Source of the DNA: an uncultured Clostridium sp.
GTDB taxonomy: Bacteria; Bacillota; Clostridia; TANB77; CAG-508
Direction of reading: 5' to 3'
Length of the DNA: 64,000 nucleotides
NCBI GenBank assembly: GCA_947651825.1
Contig: CANTAQ010000001.1
Span: forward strand, 332,598 to 396,597
The notes below the pieces were generated by a model. That model did not search any database. It saw only the letters and a program-made list of their open reading frames with translations, and was not told where the DNA came from. Position numbers and translations under genes: made by a program. Positions 35,961 to 45,302 of this stretch are shown here, piece by piece; positions within the stretch are counted from its first letter, which is position 1, and every line of letters starts with the position of its first letter.

Positions 35961-38687
35961 TTATGTATTTTTCTTATTCAATTCTCTTTCTAATAAAAGT
36001 TTATTTAGTTGATCTATTAAATCTTGTAATCTATCTATATCTCTACCTATTAACTGCCAATCGTTACTTTGACTTGATTGTTTAAGATTTTCATTGGCTT
36101 CTACTATTTCTTTTAGCAATGCTTCTACACTTGTTGCATCTATTTTTATACTTACAGCAGCTTGAGATACTAAATTTTGCAGTGCTTCTTGTAGATTGTT
36201 TCCTATTGCAACTTTATTTCCTGATGCTGCTATTACTTTTTTTAATATTGGAGCATTTTGATTTTCATTTTGCAATACTTGATATATTGGTTCTATATAT
36301 AATAAAGTGTTATCTATTGGGACAACTATAATATTCTTTTCTATCTTTGTTCCTGTAACCGCTATTGATTCTAACTCTTTTGATATAGTTTCATCTTGCT
36401 CTATCAAAGCATCTAATTGTAAAGTTCCCAAAATAGCTTCATCTGTGTTAAATCTATATAATCTTAACTGTTTTTCTCCATTCTCATCACATGTTCCCAC
36501 TAAATATGCATTAATGTTTTGTTTATTTACTATTGTATATGGAACTACTAATCCTAATTCCGCCTCACTCATGCCTTTTGTTTTTACCATTGTATAATAT
36601 GGTTCTATATTTGTTCCAAGTAATGATGATATTTTACTTGTATTTTCTTTTGCAATATCCCAAATATCATCTGCTCTATATAAAACTTCTGGTTGTACAT
36701 TGTGGTACTGTTTTAAGATATCTTTTTGAATATTATATAAATATTTTGGATATACAAAATGTTTAGCAATATCTTCTGGTATTTTTGAATTAGTATCTTC
36801 AAATAGAGTTGGATACATATTCCAATATGCCATTACTATTGGATCTGTTTTGTCTGTTATATAAAATCTCATTGTTCCATCGTAGCTATCAATTAGAACT
36901 TTTACAGAATTTCTTATATAATTTATTTTTTCTGTCTGCCCATTATTTTTTTGTATTATTGTCATCTGCGAATATGGATAACTATTTGATACTGTATAGG
37001 CATCTAAAACCCATACAAGTTTTCCTTCATCTGTAATTACCATATATGGTTCTTCGTCATATTTTAAATATGGCATTACTGTTTTTGCACGTTCTATTAT
37101 ATTTCTTCTAATTAGAATATTGCTATCTTTTGTCATATTTGTTGATGCTGCCAATTTTATATTTCCTGTTTTTATTCCTAAAATAGTTCTATCTATTAGT
37201 CCTAATTTGATTCCTGCTTTTCCATCATATTCATTATAGCTATTTGTTGTATTTGTCAATGGATAATCATATTCGACTTCTCCTTTTGAATTTGTTACTG
37301 CAATATCATTAGTTTCTAATCCAAAATATATTCTTGGTTGAGTAATTTCTGGTTCCTCTTTTATTTGTGAAAAATCATTTTTTATGTAATTTAATCCTCC
37401 TGTTTTAGATGTTTTAGAAGCATCTGTTATTATTATCCCATATCCATGTGTATATTCATATGTTTTGTTGTTGTATGTTCTGGTATCATTGCTTATTATT
37501 TCTCTTGGTGTTATATATGCTAATTTTTTTTCTCCATTTATATCATACAGTCCAACTTGTGTTGAGCCAAACGTATAATAACCTAAATTAGTCTGATATT
37601 CTTTAAGATTTATTAACACTCTATTCTTATTAAATATGTTTATGTTATTTACTACAGTTTGATTATTTGCAATGTCTCTTGCTGTAATAGTTTCATTGTT
37701 TTCTAGCACAATTTCATCTATATTTATATTATATGCCTCTTTTGTAAAGTCAATATTACTTATTATGTATTGCTTTTGCTTATCTAATTCATTATGTTTT
37801 AAATATACAACATCTACTGCAAAAGTCACTCCAAACATTATAACTAAATATATTGGAATAGTAGCTAAAGCTACTAATGCTCTTTTATATTTTTCTTGTT
37901 TAATTCTTTTTACAAATCTAATTGCACAAATAATAATAACTGCTGAAAATATTAGATATCCCCACTTTTTAACTGTTACTTCTAATAATCCGGCCCCATA
38001 TAATGGTGTATTATTATTAATTGTCATAAATTTGTTTAATACAATATTTTGTATATTCAAAATTGTTAATATACATACTAATAATATTATTATAAACAAA
38101 TTAAATGTTAAATGTTTAATTACTGTATTTTGCTTTAATGTTTCCATACTAATTCCTTTTTCAAAGAATTTATTAAATGCCAACAAATAATAAACTATAA
38201 CATATACTGCAAGTATTAAAAATACTAGTGCTAAACTTATCAACACCTCTTCTATAAAAGGCTTTTGAAAAATATAATAACTCACATCTAACCCAAAAAT
38301 CGGATCATTCATCCAGAATTTTCTACCGCTAAATGCTAGTAAAGCCTTTTGAGTAATTGTAAAAGACATTACAACTCCCATTATTGTTGCAAATGCGAAA
38401 GATATTGACTTATTTGGTAATTTTGGCATTACCTTTTTATCCTCTTCGAAGAATCTTTTTAATCCTCTTTTTATAAAATTAGTTGTTATATATGTCAATA
38501 AATATACTATAACAAAAGATACTAAGAATACTTCCACTTTTTGTCTAACATTTCTTACATATATATCCACATATTTTTCACCTATTCCAAGCATTTCTAA
38601 ATATGAACCTCTTATAGATATATACACATATATTATAAATACTAATAAAAATGCTGTTACAAAAATTTGCCTTTTTTTTAATTTCAT
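35961..38687 (-). CDS. UPF0182 family large membrane protein
   Basis: 908 residues, the family length. About seven membrane helices lie in the first 310 residues, followed by a large extracellular domain with typical blocks (GYGIIITDAS; YFGLETNDIAV; LNYIRNSVKVLIDSYDGTMRFYI) and an acidic, helical C-terminal tail. Function unknown in all bacteria. Single gene. Confidence 0.93.
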   Translation of the reverse strand: MKLKKRQIFVTAFLLVFIIYVYISIRGSYLEMLGIGEKYVDIYVRNVRQKVEVFLVSFVIVYLLTYITTNFIKRGLKRFFEEDKKVMPKLPNKSISFAFATIMGVVMSFTITQKALLAFSGRKFWMNDPIFGLDVSYYIFQKPFIEEVLISLALVFLILAVYVIVYYLLAFNKFFEKGISMETLKQNTVIKHLTFNLFIIILLVCILTILNIQNIVLNKFMTINNNTPLYGAGLLEVTVKKWGYLIFSAVIIICAIRFVKRIKQEKYKRALVALATIPIYLVIMFGVTFAVDVVYLKHNELDKQKQYIISNIDFTKEAYNINIDEIVLENNETITARDIANNQTVVNNINIFNKNRVLINLKEYQTNLGYYTFGSTQVGLYDINGEKKLAYITPREIISNDTRTYNNKTYEYTHGYGIIITDASKTSKTGGLNYIKNDFSQIKEEPEITQPRIYFGLETNDIAVTNSKGEVEYDYPLTNTTNSYNEYDGKAGIKLGLIDRTILGIKTGNIKLAASTNMTKDSNILIRRNIIERAKTVMPYLKYDEEPYMVITDEGKLVWVLDAYTVSNSYPYSQMTIIQKNNGQTEKINYIRNSVKVLIDSYDGTMRFYITDKTDPIVMAYWNMYPTLFEDTNSKIPEDIAKHFVYPKYLYNIQKDILKQYHNVQPEVLYRADDIWDIAKENTSKISSLLGTNIEPYYTMVKTKGMSEAELGLVVPYTIVNKQNINAYLVGTCDENGEKQLRLYRFNTDEAILGTLQLDALIEQDETISKELESIAVTGTKIEKNIIVVPIDNTLLYIEPIYQVLQNENQNAPILKKVIAASGNKVAIGNNLQEALQNLVSQAAVSIKIDATSVEALLKEIVEANENLKQSSQSNDWQLIGRDIDRLQDLIDQLNKLLLERELNKKNT

Positions 38688-38797
38688 GTTATTACCTCTT
38701 TAAACTTATTTGTTATCCATCATTAATCTCATAGTACTAGCGTTTAATAAATCTAGCAGTTATTTCCATAAAACATACTCTATGTTTTAATCATTAG

Positions 38798-39703
38798 TTA
38801 AATTATTGCACTTACAAAATCTTCTGAGTTAAATACTTCCATATCATCAATTTGTTCTCCAACACCAACAAACTTAACTGGAATATTATTCTCATTTACA
38901 ATTCCTACTACAACTCCACCTTTTGCTGTTCCATCAAGCTTCGTTAGTACTAGTCCTGTTATTGGTACAGTTTCCTTAAAAGCCTTTACTTGTAATATTG
39001 CATTTTGTCCTGTAGTTGCATCTATCACCATCAAAGTTTCTTTTGATGCATTTGGTAGTTCTCTTTCTATAATTTTTCCTATTTTTAATAACTCGTCCAT
39101 CAAATATTTTTTATTATGAAGTCTTCCTGCTGTATCACATATTAATACATCTGCATTTTTTTCTTTTGTTATTTGTATTGCATCATATACTACTGATGCA
39201 GGGTCTGACCCCTCTGCTCTTTTTACAATGTCTACACCTGCTCTATTTGCCCAAATTTCTAGTTGTTCTACTGCTGCTGCTCTAAAAGTATCAGCTGCTG
39301 CAACAACTACTTTCTTTCCTTTTGATTTTAAATTATTTGCAATTTTTCCAATAGAAGTAGTTTTGCCAACGCCATTTACTCCAACTACCAAAATTACAGA
39401 TGGTATAGTTTTTAAATCTAATCCATTTTCTTCTTTATCTAATATTGCTTGCATTTCTTGTTTTAATGCATTTCTTACTCCTTCTTCATCTTGAATCTTT
39501 TCTAGTTTTATCTTATCTCTTAATTTAGAAATAATTTCACTAGCTGTTTCTACTCCAATATCAGACATTATTAAAATCTCTTCAAGTTCTTCTAGTAAGT
39601 CCTCATCAACTTTTCTAAAGCTACTAAAGACACTATTCATTTTTTCATTAAATGATGTTTTAGTTTTTCCTAGTCCTGATTTTAATTTATCAAAAAATCC
39701 CAT
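38798..39703 (-). CDS. ftsY: Signal recognition particle receptor FtsY
   Basis: 301 residues from ATG 39703 (AAAGGAT upstream; the longer frame to 39769 lacks a site). Short A domain, then NG domain: GVNGVGKTTSIGKIA (G1), AADTFRAAAVEQL (G2), CDTAGRLHNKK (G3), TKLDGTAKGG (G4). Docks SRP-ribosome complexes at the membrane. Confidence 0.96.
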   Translation of the reverse strand: MGFFDKLKSGLGKTKTSFNEKMNSVFSSFRKVDEDLLEELEEILIMSDIGVETASEIISKLRDKIKLEKIQDEEGVRNALKQEMQAILDKEENGLDLKTIPSVILVVGVNGVGKTTSIGKIANNLKSKGKKVVVAAADTFRAAAVEQLEIWANRAGVDIVKRAEGSDPASVVYDAIQITKEKNADVLICDTAGRLHNKKYLMDELLKIGKIIERELPNASKETLMVIDATTGQNAILQVKAFKETVPITGLVLTKLDGTAKGGVVVGIVNENNIPVKFVGVGEQIDDMEVFNSEDFVSAII

Positions 39704-39732
39704 GAATATATCCTTTCTATTTGTTATTTTTT

Positions 39733-39778
39733 GGGCACAGTGTTGTGGGTTTAACAAGTATTCCCACAAACAGTGCCC
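39733..39778. terminator. Long hairpin between the PASTA kinase gene and ftsY
   Basis: About 16 paired bases (GGGCAC..TTGTGGG with CCCACAA..GTGCCC). The T-run is on the + side only, so on the minus strand it is an unusual terminator or an RNA-processing site. Confidence 0.5.
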
Positions 39779-39797
39779 CTACATTTTTTGAAATTGA

Positions 39798-41810
39798 TTA
39801 CTCTATTGTTATTGTAGTTTGTATATCTAAATTCAAATCCCTTGTAGCTCTCTTATTGTTATCAATATATACTTCAATTCTTACTGTACCTGTTCCATCA
39901 AAGCGTACTGTTACTGTTTCTGAGTCCTCACTTACTGTCTTAGATTCTACTTGTGTATCATTTACCTTAACTAATAAATGAACTGTTTTTGGTGGTACTA
40001 GTTCTTCTTTATAAATAGTATTACCTTTTTCATCTTCCCCATCTTCTACTTTTGTATATTGCTTTGTATAATTTGTAAGTTTTGCTACATTAATTGTTGC
40101 AGTTCCTTGTTTTATTGCTTGATAATCATTTATCCATATTGTTATTTCTTCATTTTTGTTTACCATACTATGTGCCGATATACTTTGCTCTATTACTCCA
40201 GTTCCTTTAGTTGAATCTGTTTTAGTGTAAACAGCTTTACATTTTAATTTTGCCTCTGTTATCTTTGCTCTTGCATCTGCTTCAGAAAGTCCTGACAAAT
40301 CTGGAACTTCTACTTGTTCTATTCCAAGGCTTACTTTTAGTACTATTTCAGTTCCTGCAAGTATTTTTTCTCCTTCTTTTATAGGACGTAAATTTTCTCC
40401 TTCGCTTACGCTTTGTTCTATTATTACACCTGCTTCTACTTCATCATCATAATCTTCTGTCATTTTTAAAACAAATCCCTTTTCTGCTGCTAATTTAAAT
40501 GCTTCATCTTTTTTCATTCCTACAAATTTAACCATATCAATGATTTCTTGTCCCTTACTAACTACTACTTCTATTGTTGTTCCTTCATTGACTGTATAAT
40601 TAACTTGATATGGTGGAGTTTGTGAGATAATTTTTCCCTCTTCTATTTCTGGATCAAAGGCTTCTTCTTTTAGTTTTATATCTAAATTTGTATATTTCTG
40701 TTTTGCTTCTTCTAGTGTCATTCCTGCTAAATTTGGTAATTCTACTTCTTTTGGTGAAGCTGCTTTCATACCAAATATAGTTATAAATAATGATGCCAAA
40801 AACACTATTAATAATATTCCTAATATTAATATCCATTTTACAACTTTATGTTTATTTAAATAGTCTTTAAATTTTGCAAACTTTCCTTTTTTCTTTTCTT
40901 CTTTTTTATGTTTATTTGATGTTCCTGCCACTCTTACTTTTTGTGTTTCATATTTCCTGTCTTCATCTATATCTATTGCCTTTCCTGGATTTCTTAATGC
41001 AAATTCTAAATCATTTATCATTTCTGTTGCTGTTTCATATCTCATATTTGGTTCCTTTTGCATTGCCTTCATTATTATATCATTTACGCTTTGTGGTAAA
41101 CTTGAATTCAAAGTAATTGGCTCTATTGGCTTTTCTTGCATGTGTTTTAAAGCTACAGACACTGGTGTATCAGCATCAAATGGAACTCTACCTGTTACCA
41201 TTTCATATAATACAACACCTAAAGAATATAAATCTGATTTTGCATCTGTATATCCTCCTCTTGCATGTTCTGGTGAAAAATAATGTACTGATCCTAAAGT
41301 AGTTCCAAATGCAGTTATAGTTGAATTTGATACTGCTTTTGCTATTCCAAAGTCTGTTACTTTTGCAGTTCCATCTTCCGTAATTATTATATTATGTGGT
41401 TTTATATCTCTATGAATTATATTATTTCTGTGTGCAGTCTCTAAAGCAGATGCTATTTGCATAGCTACTTTTATTGACCATTTCCACCCAAGTTTTCCCT
41501 GCTCTACAATTATTTCTTTTAATGTTTTCCCTTTTATTAATTCCATTACTATATAATATAAATTGCCTTCTTGCCCTACATCATATACTGATACTATATT
41601 TGGGTGTGTCAAACTTGCTGCTGATTCAGCTTCTATATTAAATCTCTTTATAAATTCATTATCTGTTGTATATTCTTCTCTTAATACTTTTACCGCTACA
41701 TATCTTTTTAATACTAGGCATTTTGCTTTATATACTGTTGCCATACCTCCATTGCCTATTTTTTCTACAATTTCATATCTATTTCCAAGTAATTTTCCTA
41801 CTAAATTCAT
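39798..41810 (-). CDS. prkC: PASTA-domain serine/threonine kinase (PrkC/StkP type)
   Basis: 670 residues. Kinase domain 1-270: Gly loop GNGGMATVYKA, VAVKVL Lys, HRDIKPHNI, DFGIAKA, SPEHARGGYTDAKSDLYSLG. Basic juxtamembrane region, one helix (about 332-354), then three PASTA repeats (ELPNLAGMTLEEAKQ; MVKFVGMKKDEAFKLA; EVPDLSGLSEADARAKI) and a ~120-residue extra beta domain at the end. Senses peptidoglycan fragments; in spore formers it can trigger germination. 16 bp after the phosphatase gene. Confidence 0.95.
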   Translation of the reverse strand: MNLVGKLLGNRYEIVEKIGNGGMATVYKAKCLVLKRYVAVKVLREEYTTDNEFIKRFNIEAESAASLTHPNIVSVYDVGQEGNLYYIVMELIKGKTLKEIIVEQGKLGWKWSIKVAMQIASALETAHRNNIIHRDIKPHNIIITEDGTAKVTDFGIAKAVSNSTITAFGTTLGSVHYFSPEHARGGYTDAKSDLYSLGVVLYEMVTGRVPFDADTPVSVALKHMQEKPIEPITLNSSLPQSVNDIIMKAMQKEPNMRYETATEMINDLEFALRNPGKAIDIDEDRKYETQKVRVAGTSNKHKKEEKKKGKFAKFKDYLNKHKVVKWILILGILLIVFLASLFITIFGMKAASPKEVELPNLAGMTLEEAKQKYTNLDIKLKEEAFDPEIEEGKIISQTPPYQVNYTVNEGTTIEVVVSKGQEIIDMVKFVGMKKDEAFKLAAEKGFVLKMTEDYDDEVEAGVIIEQSVSEGENLRPIKEGEKILAGTEIVLKVSLGIEQVEVPDLSGLSEADARAKITEAKLKCKAVYTKTDSTKGTGVIEQSISAHSMVNKNEEITIWINDYQAIKQGTATINVAKLTNYTKQYTKVEDGEDEKGNTIYKEELVPPKTVHLLVKVNDTQVESKTVSEDSETVTVRFDGTGTVRIEVYIDNNKRATRDLNLDIQTTITIE

Positions 41811-41826
41811 TACTACTTACCTCCAC

Positions 41827-42555
41827 CTAATTCTTAATTAGAATAATTGTAATATTATCATTTCCGCCAAGTTCGTTTGCTCTTTTTATTAGATTTTCTG
41901 CCGCATCTTCATAGTTTTCTTTAATTATATTATATATTTCTTGTTCTGGAATCATATTGGTAAGACCATCTGAACATATTAATATTATATCTCCCTCTTG
42001 GAAACCTTTAACTGTTACATCTGGTTCTATTCTTAATTCACATCCTAAAGCTTTCATTAACATATTCTTCTTAGGATGATTTTCCGCTTCTTCTTTTGTT
42101 ATTTTTCCTTCTTTTACTAGTTTTTGTACATAACTATGGTCTACTGTTATTTTTCTCATTATATCTTGTCTAATTCTATAAATTCGACTATCTCCAATAT
42201 GACCAATAAATGCTCTATTATTATATATTAAACAAACTTCCAAAGTAGTACCCATTTGATCCAATTCTTCTTCATGCTTTGCTTTTTCATATACAGTAAA
42301 ATTCGCATATTCTATTGCTTTTTTTATTAGTTCTTGTAATTCTTCTCTATTATAATCTTTATCTTTTATAAAATTTTCTTTTATGTATTTATCTACACTC
42401 ATTGCTGCCAAATTACTTGCAATTTCTCCACCTGTATATCCACCCATTCCATCTGCTAAAACACACAAAGCATACTCTTCTTCTTTAGATATGCAATATG
42501 CATCTTGGTTCATTTTTCTCTGCATTCCTATATCTGTTTTTGCATATATTTTCAT
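41827..42555 (-). CDS. prpC: PP2C-family protein phosphatase (Stp/PrpC)
   Basis: 242 residues from ATG 42555 (GAGGTGAG upstream). Metal-binding motifs ADGMGGYTGGEIAS, GDSRIYRI, DGLTN and GGNDNIT. Reverses the adjacent PASTA kinase. Overlaps rlmN by 4 bp, so rlmN-prpC-prkC form one operon as in many Bacillota. Confidence 0.95.
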   Translation of the reverse strand: MKIYAKTDIGMQRKMNQDAYCISKEEEYALCVLADGMGGYTGGEIASNLAAMSVDKYIKENFIKDKDYNREELQELIKKAIEYANFTVYEKAKHEEELDQMGTTLEVCLIYNNRAFIGHIGDSRIYRIRQDIMRKITVDHSYVQKLVKEGKITKEEAENHPKKNMLMKALGCELRIEPDVTVKGFQEGDIILICSDGLTNMIPEQEIYNIIKENYEDAAENLIKRANELGGNDNITIILIKN

Positions 42556-43583
42556 TGGCTCACCTCTTTTTTTCTTAATTGCCCACATGCTGCATCTATA
42601 TCAGATCCTAATTCTCTTCTTATGGTTGCAACTATTCCTCGTGAATTTAAATAATCTCTAAATTTGATTATGTTTTCATTTGTACTTTTTGAATATTTTC
42701 CATTTTCTATTTTATTAATAGGAATTAAATTAACATGACATAACATTCCTCTTAATAATTTAGCCAACTTTTCAGCATCTTCTAAATTATCATTGTTATC
42801 TTTTGCTAGTGCATATTCAAAAGAAATTCTTCTGTTTGTCTTTTCAATATAATATTTACAAGCTTTTATAAGTTCTGCTATATTATATTTTTTATTAATT
42901 GGCATCATTTCGCTTCTTTTGTCATCTGTTGAACTATGTAGAGATATTGATAATGTACATTGTATGTTCTTATCTGCTAATTCATATATTCTTGGAACTA
43001 ATCCACTTGTAGATATACTAATATGTCTTGCTCCCATACTTATACCTTTTTGATTGTTCAGAATCTTTATTGCTTTCATTACATTATCATAATTATCTAA
43101 TGGTTCCCCAATTCCCATAAATACTAAATTTGAAATTTTAATATTTTCATCTCGTTCTATTGATAACAATTGTTCTATTATTTCTCCAGCTTCTAAGTTT
43201 CTTGCAAACTTTACACCTGTTGATGCACAAAATTTACAGCCCATTTTGCATCCAATTTGTGAGGAAACACAAATTGTTTTCCCATATTTATATTGCATTA
43301 GAACTGATTCAATTGCATTATTATCTAAAACATCAAATAGATATTTCTTTGTTCCATCCTTTGATTCTTGCTTGGTTATAATTTTAAAGTTATGCATATC
43401 GAAGTTTTCTTTTAGTTTACTTCTTAATTCTATTGACAAGTTAGTCATTTCATCAAAGCTAGTTACTTTTTCTTTATAAATCCAATTAAAAATTTGTTCT
43501 GCCCTATATTTTTTTTCTCCTAATTCTTCTAATTTAATCTTGAGGTCATCTAAATCATAGTTTTTTATATTTTCTTTTAACAT
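42552..43583 (-). CDS. rlmN: 23S rRNA (adenine2503-C2)/tRNA methyltransferase RlmN
   Basis: 343 residues. Radical SAM cysteines in CKMGCKFCAST, a GMGEPL-like FMGIGEPLDNYDN, and the conserved C-terminal Cys region (DIDAACGQL). AAGGAAA precedes the start. Heads the rlmN-prpC-prkC operon. Confidence 0.96.
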   Translation of the reverse strand: MLKENIKNYDLDDLKIKLEELGEKKYRAEQIFNWIYKEKVTSFDEMTNLSIELRSKLKENFDMHNFKIITKQESKDGTKKYLFDVLDNNAIESVLMQYKYGKTICVSSQIGCKMGCKFCASTGVKFARNLEAGEIIEQLLSIERDENIKISNLVFMGIGEPLDNYDNVMKAIKILNNQKGISMGARHISISTSGLVPRIYELADKNIQCTLSISLHSSTDDKRSEMMPINKKYNIAELIKACKYYIEKTNRRISFEYALAKDNNDNLEDAEKLAKLLRGMLCHVNLIPINKIENGKYSKSTNENIIKFRDYLNSRGIVATIRRELGSDIDAACGQLRKKEVSQ

Positions 43584-43680
43584 AAATTTCCTTCTATTTT
43601 CAATTTTACAGTGTATATTCTATCATATATTACATTTTTATACAAGTTTTTTTGTCTAAAAAAATATGGATGTTCTGCAG

Positions 43681-43718
43681 TTGACCCACTAGTAAGTTCT
43701 GATTACATAGTGGGTCAA
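43681..43718. terminator. Hairpin between sleB and rlmN
   Basis: 11-bp perfect stem TTGACCCACTA/TAGTGGGTCAA with a 16-nt loop; T-run on the + side. Confidence 0.5.
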
Positions 43719-43722
43719 TTTT

Positions 43723-44412
43723 TCATTTACAAAATCTATGATTTCCTATTACAACAGTCAATGGTCTTGACCAAATCCAACCACTTGTTGCTGTATTAGG
43801 GTTAAAATAGTATATTGCTCCATATGTTGGATCCCAACCATTTATTGCATCTTGTGCTGCTGCTATTGCAGTTTGATTTGGAGTTAAATTTATTTGTCCA
43901 TCTGCCACAACACTAAACGCTCCTGGTTGATATATTACCCCTGCAACTGTATTAGGAAAAGAATTGTTTTTTACTCTGTTTAATACAACTGATGCAACTG
44001 CAACTTGCCCTGTATAACTTTCTCCTCTCGCTTCTGCATATACTAAATGTGCCAACAAATTCAAATCAGAATTTGAATATCCTCCACTAGTATTACTTGT
44101 ACTACTATTAATTCCCATTGCAGCTAAAGTTTTTGGTCCTGCAATTCCATCTACTTGTAATCCATTTTTAGATTGAAACCATTTAACTGCTGCTAAAGTT
44201 TGGCTTCCGTAAATTCCATCTATATTTCCATTATAATATCCCCATCTTTTAAGTTTTGTTTGAATTTGCTTTACTTCATCACTTCTAGAGCCATACTTAG
44301 ACAGAGCATACGTTTCATTGGATCCATTATTTGTAAAAAACACATAATATGTTGTAAGTAATAATGTAATTATTGTTAATACAATAATTATATAAACTTT
44401 TTTATTTTTCAT
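43723..44412 (-). CDS. sleB: Spore cortex-lytic-type cell-wall hydrolase (SleB-like)
   Basis: 229 residues from ATG 44412. N-terminal helix, a peptidoglycan-binding domain (GSRSDEVKQIQTKLKRWGYY; GIYGSQTLAAVKWFQSKNGL; DGIAGPKTLAAMG), a Ser/Thr linker, and a SleB hydrolase domain (LVYAEARGESYTGQVAVASV with the catalytic Glu, then NRVKN, GAFSVV, NGWDPTYGAIYYFNP). Acts on spore cortex muramic lactam in germination. An in-frame GTG lies four codons upstream, but the ribosome site fits the ATG. That site is sequestered in a hairpin. Confidence 0.9.
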   Translation of the reverse strand: MKNKKVYIIIVLTIITLLLTTYYVFFTNNGSNETYALSKYGSRSDEVKQIQTKLKRWGYYNGNIDGIYGSQTLAAVKWFQSKNGLQVDGIAGPKTLAAMGINSSTSNTSGGYSNSDLNLLAHLVYAEARGESYTGQVAVASVVLNRVKNNSFPNTVAGVIYQPGAFSVVADGQINLTPNQTAIAAAQDAINGWDPTYGAIYYFNPNTATSGWIWSRPLTVVIGNHRFCK

Positions 44413-44416
44413 AAAT

Positions 44417-44457
44417 AAAACCACCTTTTTGTATATTATTTACAATAAGGTGGTTTT
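44417..44457 (-). promoter_or_regulatory. Hairpin sequestering the sleB ribosome-binding site
   Basis: 11-bp perfect stem: AAAACCACCTT pairs with AAGGTGGTTTT (44417-44427 with 44447-44457). The 3' arm on the minus strand is the AAGGTGG eight bases before ATG 44412. Either a translational switch or an upstream terminator doubling as one. Confidence 0.5.
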
Positions 44458-44559
44458 ATATACCAAAAAATTCTCTCTTGCTTTTGAGATTGATTAATAA
44501 TCAAACTTTTTTATTATGTAATTACAAAAGCTTCTATATTATTATTTTTTCAGTTATAG

Positions 44560-44778
44560 TTACATTGCTTCTTCCTCTATCTTATCTTCTTTTTTTATCA
44601 AAATTGTTATTTTCTTTTCAGCATCTTCTAATATCTCATTACATTTTTTTGATAATTCTATTCCTTTTTCAAATTTCTTTATAGATTCTTCTAAATTTAA
44701 ATCTCCCTTTTCTAATTCTTGTACAATATTTTCCAATCCTTGCATATTTTCTTCAAAGTTATTACTTGTTTTACTCAT
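44560..44778 (-). CDS. xseB: Exodeoxyribonuclease VII small subunit
   Basis: 72 residues; coiled helical protein with NFEENMQGLENIVQELEKGD and LEESIKKFEKGIEL, the family core. Partners xseA, which lies one gene upstream on the same strand. Confidence 0.93.
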   Translation of the reverse strand: MSKTSNNFEENMQGLENIVQELEKGDLNLEESIKKFEKGIELSKKCNEILEDAEKKITILIKKEDKIEEEAM

Positions 44779-44824
44779 TTTTTATCTTCTCCCTATATTA
44801 ATATTTCTTTGAAATCATTATATA

Positions 44825-45271
44825 TTAACGTGTTCTACATGTTCCTGTATTTATATTAACTATATACCATTCAATCGCAGCTGTAGTAGTCGAATTTCTT
44901 ACAGCTATAACAAATTCACCATTTTCATTTTTATGATCAAATACAAAATTTACTGAAGCATCTTCTCCCCACTTCTTTTTTGCTATTGCTATTGCCTTTT
45001 CTTCATCTGTTTTTGCTTCTTCTGTCGGATTTTGTTTTGTATCATTCTCTTGTATTTCATTGTTCTGTAATATATTTTCTTGTGTCTCATTTGATATTTC
45101 ATTATTTATAGTTGTATTAATAGTGTTGTTTGATGTGTTTTCCTTTTGATTTTTTTCTACATTTTCTTGACTTACTGTTTTCATTTCATCACTTTTTATA
45201 ATTTTTTTTGCAACAAAAATTCCAGCTACTATTACTACAATTATTGCTAATATAACTAATACTTTCTTCAT
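44825..45271 (-). CDS. Membrane-anchored small protein with N/Q/E-rich linker
   Basis: 148 residues from ATG 45271 (GGAAGGAATG upstream). One N-terminal helix, a low-complexity Asn/Gln/Glu/Thr linker (~30-90), and a ~60-residue C-terminal domain (DEEKAIAIAKKKWGED to WYIVNINTGTCRTR) of PepSY-like or similar alpha/beta size. It sits between xseA and xseB. Function not recognised. Confidence 0.65.
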   Translation of the reverse strand: MKKVLVILAIIVVIVAGIFVAKKIIKSDEMKTVSQENVEKNQKENTSNNTINTTINNEISNETQENILQNNEIQENDTKQNPTEEAKTDEEKAIAIAKKKWGEDASVNFVFDHKNENGEFVIAVRNSTTTAAIEWYIVNINTGTCRTR

Positions 45272-45302
45272 AAAAATCATTCCTTCCTATTTTACAATGT
45301 TA

